64,000 bases of DNA from Thermotogota bacterium ADurb.Bin062 (GTDB lineage Bacteria; Thermotogota; Thermotogae; MWEM01). Positions 15,541 to 24,292 of this stretch are shown piece by piece. The translations under genes and the position numbers were made by a program. The notes below the pieces were generated by a model. That model worked only from the letters and a program-made list of their open reading frames with translations, ran no database searches and was not told the origin of the DNA. The number at the start of each line of letters is the position of its first letter. Position 1 is the first letter of the stretch. Location of the stretch: NCBI GenBank assembly GCA_002071085.1, contig MWEM01000005.1, forward strand, positions 28,529 through 92,528. The letters run 5' to 3'.

Positions 15541-16953
15541 ATGCTTTTTATTGTCCTTGCGGCGGGATTCGGAAAACGGATGAAGTCGAACCGCCCGAAG
15601 GTATTACATAAGCTCGTTGGAAAACCCATATTGGGATGGGTCTTGTGTGCTTGCCAGAAGGCCTTTGATCCAGGGCAACCGAATCGTCTCGCCGTGGTCA
15701 TCCATCCGGATATGCAAGAAGCGGTCGATTATATCGAAGGCTGGAAGAAAGAAGCCGGTTTAGAGAACGTGGAGATCTGTTTTCAAAGGGAACGTTTGGG
15801 TTCCGGACACGCCGTTTTGATGGCCAAGGAAGCGATCGACCGATGTGAGAAGGGAGAGTCGGTGGCCATTCTTTCCGGAGACGTGCCTTTCGTTCGCCCT
15901 GAGACGGTTCGAGAGTTGGCCCTATGCGCAAAAGAGCTCAGCGGGGCCGTGTTGACGGTGGACAACCCGAACCCTCACGGATACGGCCGCATCTTTCGAG
16001 ACCCCCAGGGACACGTCGAACGAATCGTGGAAGAGAAGGATCTATCGCCCGAGCAGCGTTCTATCAGAGAAGTGAACGCCGGGGTCTATGTGTTTGAGGC
16101 GCGCGCCCTTTCTTGGGCATTGGACAGACTGGATAACCACAACGCGCAAGGAGAATACTACTTGCCGCAAACCGTAGAGATCCTTGTAAGGAACCGCGGA
16201 AAAGTTGCGGCTTTAACCATAAACGACCCGGTCGAGGTGAGCGGCGTAAACGACCGATGTCAGCTCGTGACTTTGGACAGACTGATGCGCCTTCGTATCA
16301 ACCATCGTTGGTTGGCGGAAGGGGTAACAGTCATCGATCCGGAAAACACGACGATAGAATCGGACGTCCAGATCGGTATGGATACGATCATACAACCGTA
16401 TTGCTTCATCGCGGGCAAGACGGTGATCGGAAAAGACTGCGTCATCGGCCCCTTCAGCCAGATTACGGACTGCTCGATCGGTGACGGATGCGAAATCGAC
16501 CGGTCCCATATGCGTGGGGCAAAGGTATCCAAGCGGGTGCGCATCGGCCCTTTCGCGAGGATACGGGAAGGAACGGAGCTCTCCGAAGGGGTCAGCATAG
16601 GGGACTTCGTCGAGCTGAAAAAGACGTCGATGGGCGTTGGGTCGAAAGCGCACCATCTGAGCTATTTAGGGGACGCGACGATCGGAGAGAACGTGAATAT
16701 CGGCGCGGGTACCATCACTTGCAACTACGACGGGTATCATAAATACCCGACGCAAATCGGGAACAACGCCTTCATCGGCAGCAATACCGCCCTCGTCGCC
16801 CCGGTTTCGATCGGAGAGGGCGCCATCGTGGGCGCCGGCTCCGTGATCGTCGAAAACGTCGAGAAGGACGCATTAGCGCTGGCCCGAGGACAACAGATAC
16901 AGAAACCTGGAAGAGCCGCCGTCATAAGGGAGAGGAACAAGAAACGACCGTGA
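15541..16953 (+). CDS. glmU: bifunctional UDP-GlcNAc pyrophosphorylase / GlcN-1-P acetyltransferase GlmU
   Basis: 470 residues. The N-terminal half is the nucleotidyltransferase (LAAGFGKRMKSNRPKVLHKL at 6-25, then SGDVPF). The C-terminal half is a left-handed beta-helix acetyltransferase with hexapeptide repeats and the catalytic region AHHLSYLGDATIGENVNIGAG followed by NYDG. It makes UDP-GlcNAc for peptidoglycan in two steps. The ATG is preceded by GGGAGG. First gene of an operon with prs, rplY, pth and a zinc-ribbon gene, an order characteristic of Thermotogota. Confidence 0.95.
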   Translation: MLFIVLAAGFGKRMKSNRPKVLHKLVGKPILGWVLCACQKAFDPGQPNRLAVVIHPDMQEAVDYIEGWKKEAGLENVEICFQRERLGSGHAVLMAKEAIDRCEKGESVAILSGDVPFVRPETVRELALCAKELSGAVLTVDNPNPHGYGRIFRDPQGHVERIVEEKDLSPEQRSIREVNAGVYVFEARALSWALDRLDNHNAQGEYYLPQTVEILVRNRGKVAALTINDPVEVSGVNDRCQLVTLDRLMRLRINHRWLAEGVTVIDPENTTIESDVQIGMDTIIQPYCFIAGKTVIGKDCVIGPFSQITDCSIGDGCEIDRSHMRGAKVSKRVRIGPFARIREGTELSEGVSIGDFVELKKTSMGVGSKAHHLSYLGDATIGENVNIGAGTITCNYDGYHKYPTQIGNNAFIGSNTALVAPVSIGEGAIVGAGSVIVENVEKDALALARGQQIQKPGRAAVIRERNKKRP

Positions 16954-17001
16954 AGCGGCTGATGACAAAGAGTCTTTTTTTCTGGAAGGGGTTCGAGGGG
17001 T

Positions 17002-17952
17002 ATGCCTTATAATCGTCCCGAAATGAAAGTTTTCGCCGGATCGTCAAACCCGGAGCTCGCTCAGAAGATGGCGGACTACATGTCTGTCAAATTGGGCGAG
17101 ATCGATATCGGAAAGTTCGCCGACGGAGAGGTGAACATCAAGATCGGGGAGACCGTTCGCGGTCACGACGTTTTTATCATACAGTCCACCTGCACTCCCG
17201 TGAATGACAACCTGATGGAGCTTTTGGTGATGATCGACGCCTTTTGTCGCGCCTCGGCCAATTCGGTGTCGATTATCATGCCCTATTACGGGTACGCGCG
17301 TCAGGATCGAAAAGCCAGAGGACGCGACCCGATCAGCGCCAAATTGGTGGCCAACCTAATCACCGTCGCAGGGGCCAAGAGGGTCGTGACGGTCGACTTG
17401 CATGCGGATCAAATCCAGGGGTTTTTCGATATCCCGCTGGACAATCTCCGCTCTTTCCCGGTTTTCTGCAACTATTTCACCGAAGAAGACTCTTTCAACC
17501 CCGAGGACTACGTGACCGTATCTCCCGACGTCGGGGGTGTTAAGCGAGTCAGAAGATTCGCGGAGAAGATGAAGACGTCGCTGGCCATTCTCGACAAACG
17601 CCGCCCACGCGACAATGTGGCCGAGATCGTCAATGTCGTGGGTGACGTAAAGGGGAAGAAGGTCATCTTATTCGACGATATGATCGATACGGGGCGTTCT
17701 CTCGTAGGGGCGGCTGAAACCTTGCTGAATGTGGGCGCAGTGAGCGTTCAGGCCTGCGCCGCGCACGGTTTGCTATCGGGAAACGCCGCGGAATTGCTCC
17801 AAAATTCTTTAATCGACCGGATTCTGCTGACGAACACCATACCGCATCGCTCCTTGCCCGACAAGTTTAAGATCCTCGACATCTCTCATTTGTTGGGTGA
17901 AGCCGTGATTCGAGTACGGAAAAACCTTTCGGTCAGCATTCTTTTCAGGTAA
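17002..17952 (+). CDS. prs: ribose-phosphate pyrophosphokinase Prs
   Basis: 316 residues. Makes PRPP from ribose-5-phosphate and ATP for purine, pyrimidine, His and Trp synthesis. Signatures: FADGEVNIKI, the ATP-binding YYGYARQDRKARGRDPISAK, the metal site VTVDLHADQIQGFFDIP, and the PRPP loop VILFDDMIDTGRSLVGAA. The length is typical of class I enzymes. It begins 48 bases after glmU, with GAAGGGG upstream. Confidence 0.95.
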   Translation: MPYNRPEMKVFAGSSNPELAQKMADYMSVKLGEIDIGKFADGEVNIKIGETVRGHDVFIIQSTCTPVNDNLMELLVMIDAFCRASANSVSIIMPYYGYARQDRKARGRDPISAKLVANLITVAGAKRVVTVDLHADQIQGFFDIPLDNLRSFPVFCNYFTEEDSFNPEDYVTVSPDVGGVKRVRRFAEKMKTSLAILDKRRPRDNVAEIVNVVGDVKGKKVILFDDMIDTGRSLVGAAETLLNVGAVSVQACAAHGLLSGNAAELLQNSLIDRILLTNTIPHRSLPDKFKILDISHLLGEAVIRVRKNLSVSILFR

Positions 17953-17993
17953 ACGAGAACAATAGCGTTTCTAGATAAACGAGGAGGAGTACC

Positions 17994-18638
17994 ATGGCAA
18001 AGCAAGCACTACAAGTAGCAGAAAGGACCCGATTAAAAACATCCGGCTCCCGGAAATTGAGGGCGCGTAAGGTTCTCCCGGGAACAGCCTATGGCCCGGA
18101 CTTTGGCCCGTTGAACATCGAGGTGGGCAGAGAAGAGTTCATGATTATGATCCAAAAGGTCTCGACCACCACCTCTATTGACCTGAAAATTGCCAAGTCC
18201 GATGGGAGCTCAATGGTGAAAAGGGCCTATTTGAAACAAGTTCAGCGACATAAGGTCACAGATTTCCCGATCCATTTCGACTTTTTCGTGCCCTCGGAAG
18301 GCCACGTGATGCGGATCGAGGTGCCGATCGAATACCAGAACACGCCCAAAGGCGTTGACCAAGGAGGGCGTGTCGATACCTTCCACGAATCGGTCGAGGT
18401 GGAAGCGCTTCCGAAAGACATTCCGGAAATGGTCTCGGTGGATATCGCCAATCTCGATCTGGGCGATTTCTTGAAGGTGAAGGATCTCCACCTACCGCCC
18501 GGGGTCAAACCGCTCCTGGACCCCGAAGAGATCCTCTTGGCCGTCACGATGCCGAAGGAAGAGGTAGAAGAAGAGCCCGCCGGTGAGGAAGAGGTCACCC
18601 AGCCAGAAGTGATTAGGGAAAAGAAAGAAGAGAAATAA
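17994..18638 (+). CDS. rplY: 50S ribosomal protein L25 (Ctc/TL5 type)
   Basis: 214 residues. The N-terminal L25 domain (RTRLKTSGSRKLRARKVLPG, about residues 10-90) binds 5S rRNA. The C-terminal TL5/Ctc beta domain follows (PIEYQNTPKGVDQGG onward), with an acidic Glu-rich tail. The N-terminal motif is shortened relative to the usual (A/G)KGxxRRLR(A/K)xGxxPA(V/I)xYG. AGGAGGAG lies 7 bases before the ATG. It sits between prs and pth, as in Thermotoga. Confidence 0.92.
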   Translation: MAKQALQVAERTRLKTSGSRKLRARKVLPGTAYGPDFGPLNIEVGREEFMIMIQKVSTTTSIDLKIAKSDGSSMVKRAYLKQVQRHKVTDFPIHFDFFVPSEGHVMRIEVPIEYQNTPKGVDQGGRVDTFHESVEVEALPKDIPEMVSVDIANLDLGDFLKVKDLHLPPGVKPLLDPEEILLAVTMPKEEVEEEPAGEEEVTQPEVIREKKEEK

Positions 18639-18678
18639 GCGCTTGACAGAGTCGGATAATACCGAAGGAGACACGGAG

Positions 18679-19275
18679 ATGGTGTTCTTCGGTCTTGGGA
18701 ATCCCGGAACCGAGTATCATGATTCCAAACACAATCTCGGGTTTCAAGTGATCGACCATTTCGTGACCACACACCGGAAAGAGATTTTGGAGTCGCGGTT
18801 CCTTCCGACGTTATACCAGTATTGGAGTTGCCGGAATCGATTTGGTCAAGCCTATCTACTGATCAAACCGCTCACCTTCATGAACCGTAGCGGAGAGGCC
18901 TACCGCCACGCTCAGGGACATTTCGGCTACTCCGATGGCGAAAGCGTCATCATCTATGATGATGTAGCCTTACCGCTGGGCGCGGTGCGGATACGGGCGA
19001 AAGGGTCCGATGGGGGCCACAAGGGTATACGATCGATTTTGTCCGTCACCGGGAGCGATGAAATCGCGAGGATACGGATAGGGATCGGCCCCAAACCCCC
19101 AGCGATGGACCTGTCGGACTACGTGTTGCGCCCCTTGAAAATTACGGAGCGGTCGATCATCAACGAAACGATCGACACCGTGGCCGACGCGATAGAACGA
19201 CTGACCTATGAACGAGTGGAGACTGTGATGAACCAGATCAATCGATTTTCGAGGGAGAAATATGGATCGTTGTGA
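18679..19275 (+). CDS. pth: peptidyl-tRNA hydrolase
   Basis: 198 residues. Releases tRNA from prematurely dissociated peptidyl-tRNAs. Family motifs: FFGLGNPGTEYHDSKHNLGF (Asn and catalytic His), TFMNRSGEAY, IIYDDVALPLGAVRIRAKGS followed by DGGHKGIRSI, and IGIGPKP. The usual TRHN is SKHN. The frame is open from a TTG at 18643, but the ATG at 18679 has GAAGGAG seven bases upstream and fits the family N-terminus. It overlaps the next gene by 14 bases. Confidence 0.94.
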   Translation: MVFFGLGNPGTEYHDSKHNLGFQVIDHFVTTHRKEILESRFLPTLYQYWSCRNRFGQAYLLIKPLTFMNRSGEAYRHAQGHFGYSDGESVIIYDDVALPLGAVRIRAKGSDGGHKGIRSILSVTGSDEIARIRIGIGPKPPAMDLSDYVLRPLKITERSIINETIDTVADAIERLTYERVETVMNQINRFSREKYGSL

Positions 19276-19651
19276 CTACTGCGGGACGGATGAACAGGTG
19301 ACCGTCTACGCGTTGGATTCCGAATACTACGGGAAGACGGTGCGTCTTTGTCCCTCGTGCTTGAGGAATAAAATTACGACTTCATTCCGCCCGATCGACA
19401 AACTAAAGCTCGACGATATGATCCGGTCTTTTCTTTTGGTAAACGATTCTCCGTATTCGAACGCGGAGTTGAAGAGGGATGAGAATTGCTCTTTTTTCCT
19501 GTATCCATATCTGATCGGCTTCGAGCTCTTCGAAAGGGAAGTCGAGGCGCCCGTTTTTGAGTCGTGGAGTCGAGAGGTCTATCGACGTTGGGTTCATTTC
19601 TTGACGACCGTTCAACGATTGGAGAACAAAAGGCGTAAAAAAGGTCCTTAA
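19262..19651 (+). CDS. small zinc-ribbon protein of unknown function
   Basis: 129 residues with an N-terminal CDYC...CPSC pair (Cys4, Cys7, Cys30, Cys33), a treble-clef or zinc-ribbon type metal site. A helical, aromatic-rich C-terminal half with a basic tail (ENKRRKKGP) follows. The start overlaps pth by 14 bases, so translation is coupled, and it ends the glmU operon. I do not recognise the family. An RNA- or ribosome-related role is plausible from the context but is only inference. The 160 bases downstream (19652-19806) contain nothing distinctive. Confidence 0.65.
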   Translation: MDRCDYCGTDEQVTVYALDSEYYGKTVRLCPSCLRNKITTSFRPIDKLKLDDMIRSFLLVNDSPYSNAELKRDENCSFFLYPYLIGFELFEREVEAPVFESWSREVYRRWVHFLTTVQRLENKRRKKGP

Positions 19652-19815
19652 CCCGGAGGTTGCGCGTTTTCGGCGGCGCGCGCGTGAGGTCATCCTCAGC
19701 GATCACACCGAAAGGTCGTTCGCTTCTTCTCCGACGGGCGGCGACTCAGTGATTGGAGATCCGTTTCGACCGATAGAGGAGTTTTAAGAAAAAAACTATA
19801 CTGGAGGTGTCTACT

Positions 19816-20277
19816 TTGAAAAAAAGAGGATTAGGGGTTCTGATTGCAGTTTTGGCGTTGGTCTTCGTGATCAGTTCTTGTGTGTTGTTTAAGGGTACGC
19901 CGGTGGGAAAGAAATGGAAGGGGACCGTCAACCTGACGACCGCCGCCGGCCAGGTGGCTGCGGGTCCCTACAATGTGAGCATTACGCTAGAATTTGAATG
20001 GCTCTTCGGGAACTCAAAAATCATCGGTGGCCAGGTCACCCTTACCCCAGCATTAGCCGCAGGGAAGCGGGCCGGAGCGGAGCCATACAAGTTTAACATC
20101 ACCGGCGGGGAATACGCCGAAGCGGATACGACTCTGAGCTTCAAAGCCAAAGAGGTCGATACAAAGGATATCTTGGATTTCACCGGCAAGGTGGTGGAAA
20201 AAGCCATTTCCAACGGGGTCATCACTTTTGGCGTTTTGACGGTAGGTAGTTTTGCAATATCCGAGCAAACGTCCTAA
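19816..20277 (+). CDS. small lipoprotein of unknown function
   Basis: 153 residues. The likely start is the TTG at 19816, because GGAGGTG (19803-19809) ends 6 bases before it; the GTG at 19807 lies inside that ribosome site. The N-terminus LKKRGLGVLIAVLALVFVIS ends in a lipobox ISSC. The mature part is a small beta-rich domain (GTVNLTTAAGQVAAGPYNVS and similar strands) without recognisable motif. It is monocistronic, followed by a weak AGGTT/AACCT hairpin near 20285. Confidence 0.6.
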   Translation: MKKRGLGVLIAVLALVFVISSCVLFKGTPVGKKWKGTVNLTTAAGQVAAGPYNVSITLEFEWLFGNSKIIGGQVTLTPALAAGKRAGAEPYKFNITGGEYAEADTTLSFKAKEVDTKDILDFTGKVVEKAISNGVITFGVLTVGSFAISEQTS

Positions 20278-20319
20278 GCCCGAAGGTTTTTTAACCTACG
20301 TCGCTTAGCCATCATACTA

Positions 20320-20328
20320 TGGTATAAT
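20320..20328 (+). promoter_or_regulatory. extended -10 promoter of the spoVS unit
   Basis: TGGTATAAT, 72 bases before the spoVS start. No -35 match. Confidence 0.6.
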
Positions 20329-20400
20329 AGTTCCGAACCGTAAACTGATGTTTCCTATCGTTTGCGTTTTCCGATCCACCAGTCAAAGGAGGAACGAACT

Positions 20401-20682
20401 ATGGAAGTGTTGAAGGTTAGCTCCAATTCCAATCCAAACAAGGTCGCCGGAGCGATCGCGGGCGAGCTCAGTAAGAACCAATGCGTCGAGCTGCAGGCGA
20501 TCGGAGCCGGGGCGGTGAATCAATCGGTCAAGGCGGTGGCGATCGCGAGACGGTTTTTGGACGAACAGCAAAAAGACCTCTATATGGTTCCCAGCTTTGA
20601 GGACGTCAATATCGACGGAGAAACCAGAACGGCCATCTCGGTCAAAGTGACAGCGGTAGAGAAACCAAAAGTTGATGAATGA
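20401..20682 (+). CDS. spoVS: stage V sporulation protein S-like (SpoVS/Alba-type)
   Basis: A 93-residue protein, near full length for SpoVS (MEVLKVSSNSNPNKVAGAIA, GAGAVNQSVKAVAIARRFL). The fold is Alba-like and nucleic-acid binding. In Bacillus it affects sporulation and septation, but close homologues occur in non-sporulating thermophiles including Thermotogota. AAAGGAGG lies about 7 bases before the ATG at 20401. Its stop overlaps the next start (ATGA). Its role here is probably in nucleoid or RNA binding; no spore genes are seen in the window. Confidence 0.92.
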   Translation: MEVLKVSSNSNPNKVAGAIAGELSKNQCVELQAIGAGAVNQSVKAVAIARRFLDEQQKDLYMVPSFEDVNIDGETRTAISVKVTAVEKPKVDE

Positions 20683-20951
20683 GGGATTTCTACACTCCTT
20701 CAGAAGAAGAGTTAAACCAGATTGCGATAGCGTGTAGTGAAGATGAACGCCTCAGAGAAATCCTGGGGCGTATTTTGTCGTTTTCCGAAGAAGAACGGGA
20801 GAGCTTTCGTCAAAAGATGACCCTGTTTTTTATCGGGGCTGAAACGGACGAAGATATCAAGGCCAAACGCGTCTTCTCGGTTTTAATAGAAAGAGTTTAC
20901 GCGGAGAAAATCGGAAAAAAGGTGGCGTTGAATGAACTTACTACAAGTTGA
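20679..20951 (+). CDS. small acidic helical protein, unknown
   Basis: 90 residues, highly charged and predicted mostly helical (SEEELNQIAIACSEDERLRE, FSEEERESFRQKM). It has no membrane segment or cysteine motif. Its ATG overlaps the spoVS stop by 4 bases, and its own end overlaps the DUF1385 gene by 20 bases, so all three are translationally linked. I do not recognise it. Confidence 0.6.
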   Translation: MRDFYTPSEEELNQIAIACSEDERLREILGRILSFSEEERESFRQKMTLFFIGAETDEDIKAKRVFSVLIERVYAEKIGKKVALNELTTS

Positions 20952-21831
20952 AGAGAGTATGGCTGCGGGAGGCCAAGCGGTCATAGAGGGCGTGTTGATG
21001 CGCGCGAAAAAAACCGCGATCGCCGTTCGTCAACCGGACCGGAAAATCGTCACCCGTGAATATGACAAACCGATGTTGATCAAACGGTTTCCGGTTTTAG
21101 GGACCCCGTTTATACGTGGCGTTTGCGTACTATGGGATTCGATGTATATGGGTATCGTAGCCTTGAGTTGGTCGGCGGAGGTCTCCTCACAGGATACGGG
21201 AGAAGAGCTGAAAAAGAAGGATATCGTGGGCGCGATCCTCTTCGCCCTAGCGCTGGCAATCGGACTATTCGTACTGGCGCCCTTCCTCGTGGCCCAGCTG
21301 ATACCGGCGATTAAAGAGGACCCAGTCTCTTTCGCCCTATTTGAGGGGATCATAAGGGTGGCCATTCTCGTTTTATATATTTGGGCGGTATCCCGTTCCA
21401 AAGATGTGAAACGGGTTTTCGAATACCACGGCGCCGAACATAAAACCGTTCATGCCTATGAGGCCGGCGTCGAGCTGACGGTGAATGAGGTCCGCAAGTA
21501 TTCGCGGATACACCCGCGGTGCGGAACGAGCTTCCTTTTTATTACGATGATCGCCGCGATCATCGTTTTAATCATCGCAAACTCCATTTGGCAGGTCGGG
21601 TTCTGGCAGAAACTCCTCATCCGGATTCTCTTCATTCCTGTCATCGCCTCCATCTCTTACGAATTTTTACGCTTCACGGCCAAACACCTCGATAACCCTC
21701 TCTTTCGGGCGTTGGCTTGGCCTGGGATGCTCCTGCAGCGGCTGACGACAGCCGAGCCGGACGATGACCAGCTCGAAGTGGCGATTGTTTCTTTGAAAAG
21801 CGCGGTGGGCGCTCTAGAGACGGAGGTGTAG
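20932..21831 (+). CDS. DUF1385 (YqhQ-type) membrane protein
   Basis: 299 residues. Diagnostic DUF1385 motifs: GGQAVIEGVLMR near the N-terminus, VFEYHGAEHKTVHAYEAG in the middle, and RIHPRCGTSFLF. About four or five membrane spans. The family is widespread in Firmicutes and Thermotogota, often near prfA or rpmE; its biochemical role is unknown, although the His/Glu/Cys motifs suggest a metal site. AAGGTGG lies 6 bases before the ATG. Confidence 0.88.
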   Translation: MNLLQVEESMAAGGQAVIEGVLMRAKKTAIAVRQPDRKIVTREYDKPMLIKRFPVLGTPFIRGVCVLWDSMYMGIVALSWSAEVSSQDTGEELKKKDIVGAILFALALAIGLFVLAPFLVAQLIPAIKEDPVSFALFEGIIRVAILVLYIWAVSRSKDVKRVFEYHGAEHKTVHAYEAGVELTVNEVRKYSRIHPRCGTSFLFITMIAAIIVLIIANSIWQVGFWQKLLIRILFIPVIASISYEFLRFTAKHLDNPLFRALAWPGMLLQRLTTAEPDDDQLEVAIVSLKSAVGALETEV

Positions 21832-21834
21832 TGA

Positions 21835-22467
21835 ATGCTGGCCCTGCATTTGTTTTTAGCGCATACGGTGGCCGACTACTCTTTCACGAACCCGATGAAG
21901 CTGTACGGAGAAGGTTCCTCGTGGGCCATTCTCAAGCACGCCGCTTGGTTCGCCGTGGTGTTCCTCGCTTTCACCTTCGACACCGTGTTTTCTTCCGGTT
22001 ATGGGATCACCCTATTCTTCGGTTCTTTGGTTTTGCACGGATTGATCGATTGCCTTCGGTTCAAAAACAAAAAGGTATGGTGGGTAGAGACCGTTTCTTG
22101 GCTTTCTTTCCTCGCGATTGGTATATTCAGCTCCGTTTTTTTTACAGGCTCCTATATCACTCCCGCCTTCGCGATGTACCTGGTCGGTATGGTCTCGGTC
22201 TCCGTCATCCCCACTCAAATCTTCCGCATGATCGGATGGATTCCGAAGATGGAGAACGAGTCGGATGGGATTTCCGAACGTCTGGCCATCTTCATTTTCT
22301 TATTGGCTCTGAACTGGCCGTTGGCTTTGGCTTCGATCGGGTGCGGCCTGTCGTACCGCTTGATTTTTAGAAAAATGACCCCCCCGCTCTGGTGGGTCAG
22401 CCCCACGCTGGGAATCGCCGTTTCTCTTCTTTTCCGGTGGGTAATCTATAGATCCTTTTCATTCTGA
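21835..22467 (+). CDS. membrane protein resembling DUF3307
   Basis: 210 residues with about six hydrophobic spans. The N-terminus has LFLAHTVADYSFTNPMK, then ILKHAAW and LVLHGLIDCLRF. This His/Asp arrangement within membrane helices resembles DUF3307 proteins. GGAGGTG precedes the ATG, and there are only 3 bases between the DUF1385 stop and this start. Last gene of the spoVS unit. Function unknown. Confidence 0.6.
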   Translation: MLALHLFLAHTVADYSFTNPMKLYGEGSSWAILKHAAWFAVVFLAFTFDTVFSSGYGITLFFGSLVLHGLIDCLRFKNKKVWWVETVSWLSFLAIGIFSSVFFTGSYITPAFAMYLVGMVSVSVIPTQIFRMIGWIPKMENESDGISERLAIFIFLLALNWPLALASIGCGLSYRLIFRKMTPPLWWVSPTLGIAVSLLFRWVIYRSFSF

Positions 22468-22519
22468 AGACTTTCTAATTTCGGTCGTATCCGGAGGGGT
22501 TCTGATTTTCTTGTGACCA

Positions 22520-22528
22520 TGTTATAAT
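22520..22528 (+). promoter_or_regulatory. extended -10 promoter of the membrane-protein/BMP operon
   Basis: TGTTATAAT, 46 bases before the start at 22574. No clear -35. Confidence 0.6.
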
Positions 22529-22573
22529 TATCCGGCGAGTCTAGGATGGGAGATTACCTCGGAGGAGATACGG

Positions 22574-24292
22574 GTGAAAAAACTAAGCCTATACATATTC
22601 TTTCTTTCGTTTTTCGTTATCGCCTGGGGTATAAGCTTTGACGAATCCCTCGAGCGATTCGAAGGGTGGATTGCTCTACCTCTCGATCAATCCAACCAGA
22701 TCTTCGAAGCGATAAACGATATCTCCGTTTACCGTAAATACCGCTTGGCCATGATCGGCCCCATTCGCGACGATGAGCGTTTCTATGACGTCAACAAGCT
22801 TCTGGAACTCGTTTTCGACAGCATCAAGACCGGAGAAATCAACGAGGACTTATCCCTATCGGCTTACTTGGCCTATTTATCCGCGCACCTGTTCAACCGA
22901 GACCTCACCGTTGGAGGTTTGAACAGTTTCGCCCCGTACTATACGACCTATAACCAAGCGAACAACCATTTGCGCGATACGGCTATCCAATACTTTTCCC
23001 ATTGGATAGCGCACGGGGTCGGAATCGTAGCCGCGCCTCCAGATGCGCGTTTTTCGATCGATCCTCCTGCTAAAGCCTTGAAAACGAGGCTACGGTACGC
23101 CTTCACCCCAGACGAGACGCTCTTCCCACTCATCGTCTCCGGCTTCACCTCCGAAACAGAAGAGAACTTGAAACAGGCGATAGCGCGGGTAAAAGCGGAA
23201 ACTGCGAAGACCATATCCGATCAAGACCTCGATCGGCTGATCAAGAGACAGGCGCAAACGGTAGGCGCCCCGATCTATACGACCTTGCTACCCGACCAAA
23301 CGAAACTCGCGAAAGACTTCGTGGATAGGGCTCCTAAAGCCGTGAACCTTTGGGCATACCGGTTTTTGGCCTACGGTTTGGTCCTCCTCGCCGTGATCTT
23401 CCTCAAGAAATGGCGCGCATTGATCTTGACGCTCCTCATTCTCTTCGAAGCCTTCGTGCAATACCATACTCAAGGTTACCTTTTCTCCGATTCCGAAGCC
23501 TTCGTTTATGGACTCCTCACCTTTTCTCTTCTGGGGTTCTCCTTGCTGGTTTGGCTGTCCAGAGTCTCCAACAAAAAGAGACGTGGGGCTTATGAATGGA
23601 CGCACCTTTGGATGTATTTGGCGATAGGGGCTCTGTGGTTTTTTCCCTACTGGGTTGCACCCGAGGCGCTCAGAATGGACCGCCAAGAGACGTTCTATCA
23701 ATCCGCCGTTTACGAGGTCTTGAAAGAAGAGTTGTTCGAATGGAAGCGCGGTCTTTACGAGGAAGCCTTCAACGAATACCTGATCAGTCGAGAAGCCACT
23801 CCCCGGTTTACGGAGATCCTGCGCGGGCGCTTGAATAAGGCGATGCCGTTTTCTGGGATAAAGCTCAGAGAGGAGACGGAATCCTATCTTTTGAGCAAGT
23901 GGAAATCCGCGCGCTTTCTCCCTTTGGAGACCTCCGTGATGCAAGCCTATTCCGAAGCGTCCCGATCCGATTTTAGAAGCCCGAACTTCTACCTCTTCCA
24001 ATCGGTCGAAGGGAGTTTCGCGTTGCTGCTCATTACCCTGGCAACGGCTACCTTAGTTCTTTTACGTTCCAAGCGTCGCGTTGTTTTGGCCATCTACGCC
24101 TGCTCGTGGATTCCCTTTTTTGCGATGCTTTTCAGAAGCGATATCCATCTACTCGTCGAAAAGGGGTACCCGGTGCTCCCCCTCACAGAAAACCATCCCG
24201 GAATGTTCGTATTAGTTCTTGCCATAACGTGCTTTTTGTTCTCTATCTACCTTAGCTGGAAAACATATCAAAAGGAGGGAAAGAAACAATGA
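22574..24292 (+). CDS. large membrane protein of unknown function
   Basis: 572 residues. A signal or first membrane segment (MKKLSLYIFFLSFFVIAWG) is followed by an outside domain of about 240 residues. Then come hydrophobic spans near 258-275, 277-295, 305-325, 343-360, a second extracytoplasmic loop, and three spans near 485-505, 510-525 and 543-562. No enzyme or transport signature is visible. GTG start with TCGGAGGAGA upstream. Its stop overlaps the start of the nucleoside-binding protein gene (24289), so translation is coupled. This suggests a link to the BMP importer, perhaps as an accessory membrane component, but that is inference. Confidence 0.65.
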   Translation: MKKLSLYIFFLSFFVIAWGISFDESLERFEGWIALPLDQSNQIFEAINDISVYRKYRLAMIGPIRDDERFYDVNKLLELVFDSIKTGEINEDLSLSAYLAYLSAHLFNRDLTVGGLNSFAPYYTTYNQANNHLRDTAIQYFSHWIAHGVGIVAAPPDARFSIDPPAKALKTRLRYAFTPDETLFPLIVSGFTSETEENLKQAIARVKAETAKTISDQDLDRLIKRQAQTVGAPIYTTLLPDQTKLAKDFVDRAPKAVNLWAYRFLAYGLVLLAVIFLKKWRALILTLLILFEAFVQYHTQGYLFSDSEAFVYGLLTFSLLGFSLLVWLSRVSNKKRRGAYEWTHLWMYLAIGALWFFPYWVAPEALRMDRQETFYQSAVYEVLKEELFEWKRGLYEEAFNEYLISREATPRFTEILRGRLNKAMPFSGIKLREETESYLLSKWKSARFLPLETSVMQAYSEASRSDFRSPNFYLFQSVEGSFALLLITLATATLVLLRSKRRVVLAIYACSWIPFFAMLFRSDIHLLVEKGYPVLPLTENHPGMFVLVLAITCFLFSIYLSWKTYQKEGKKQ

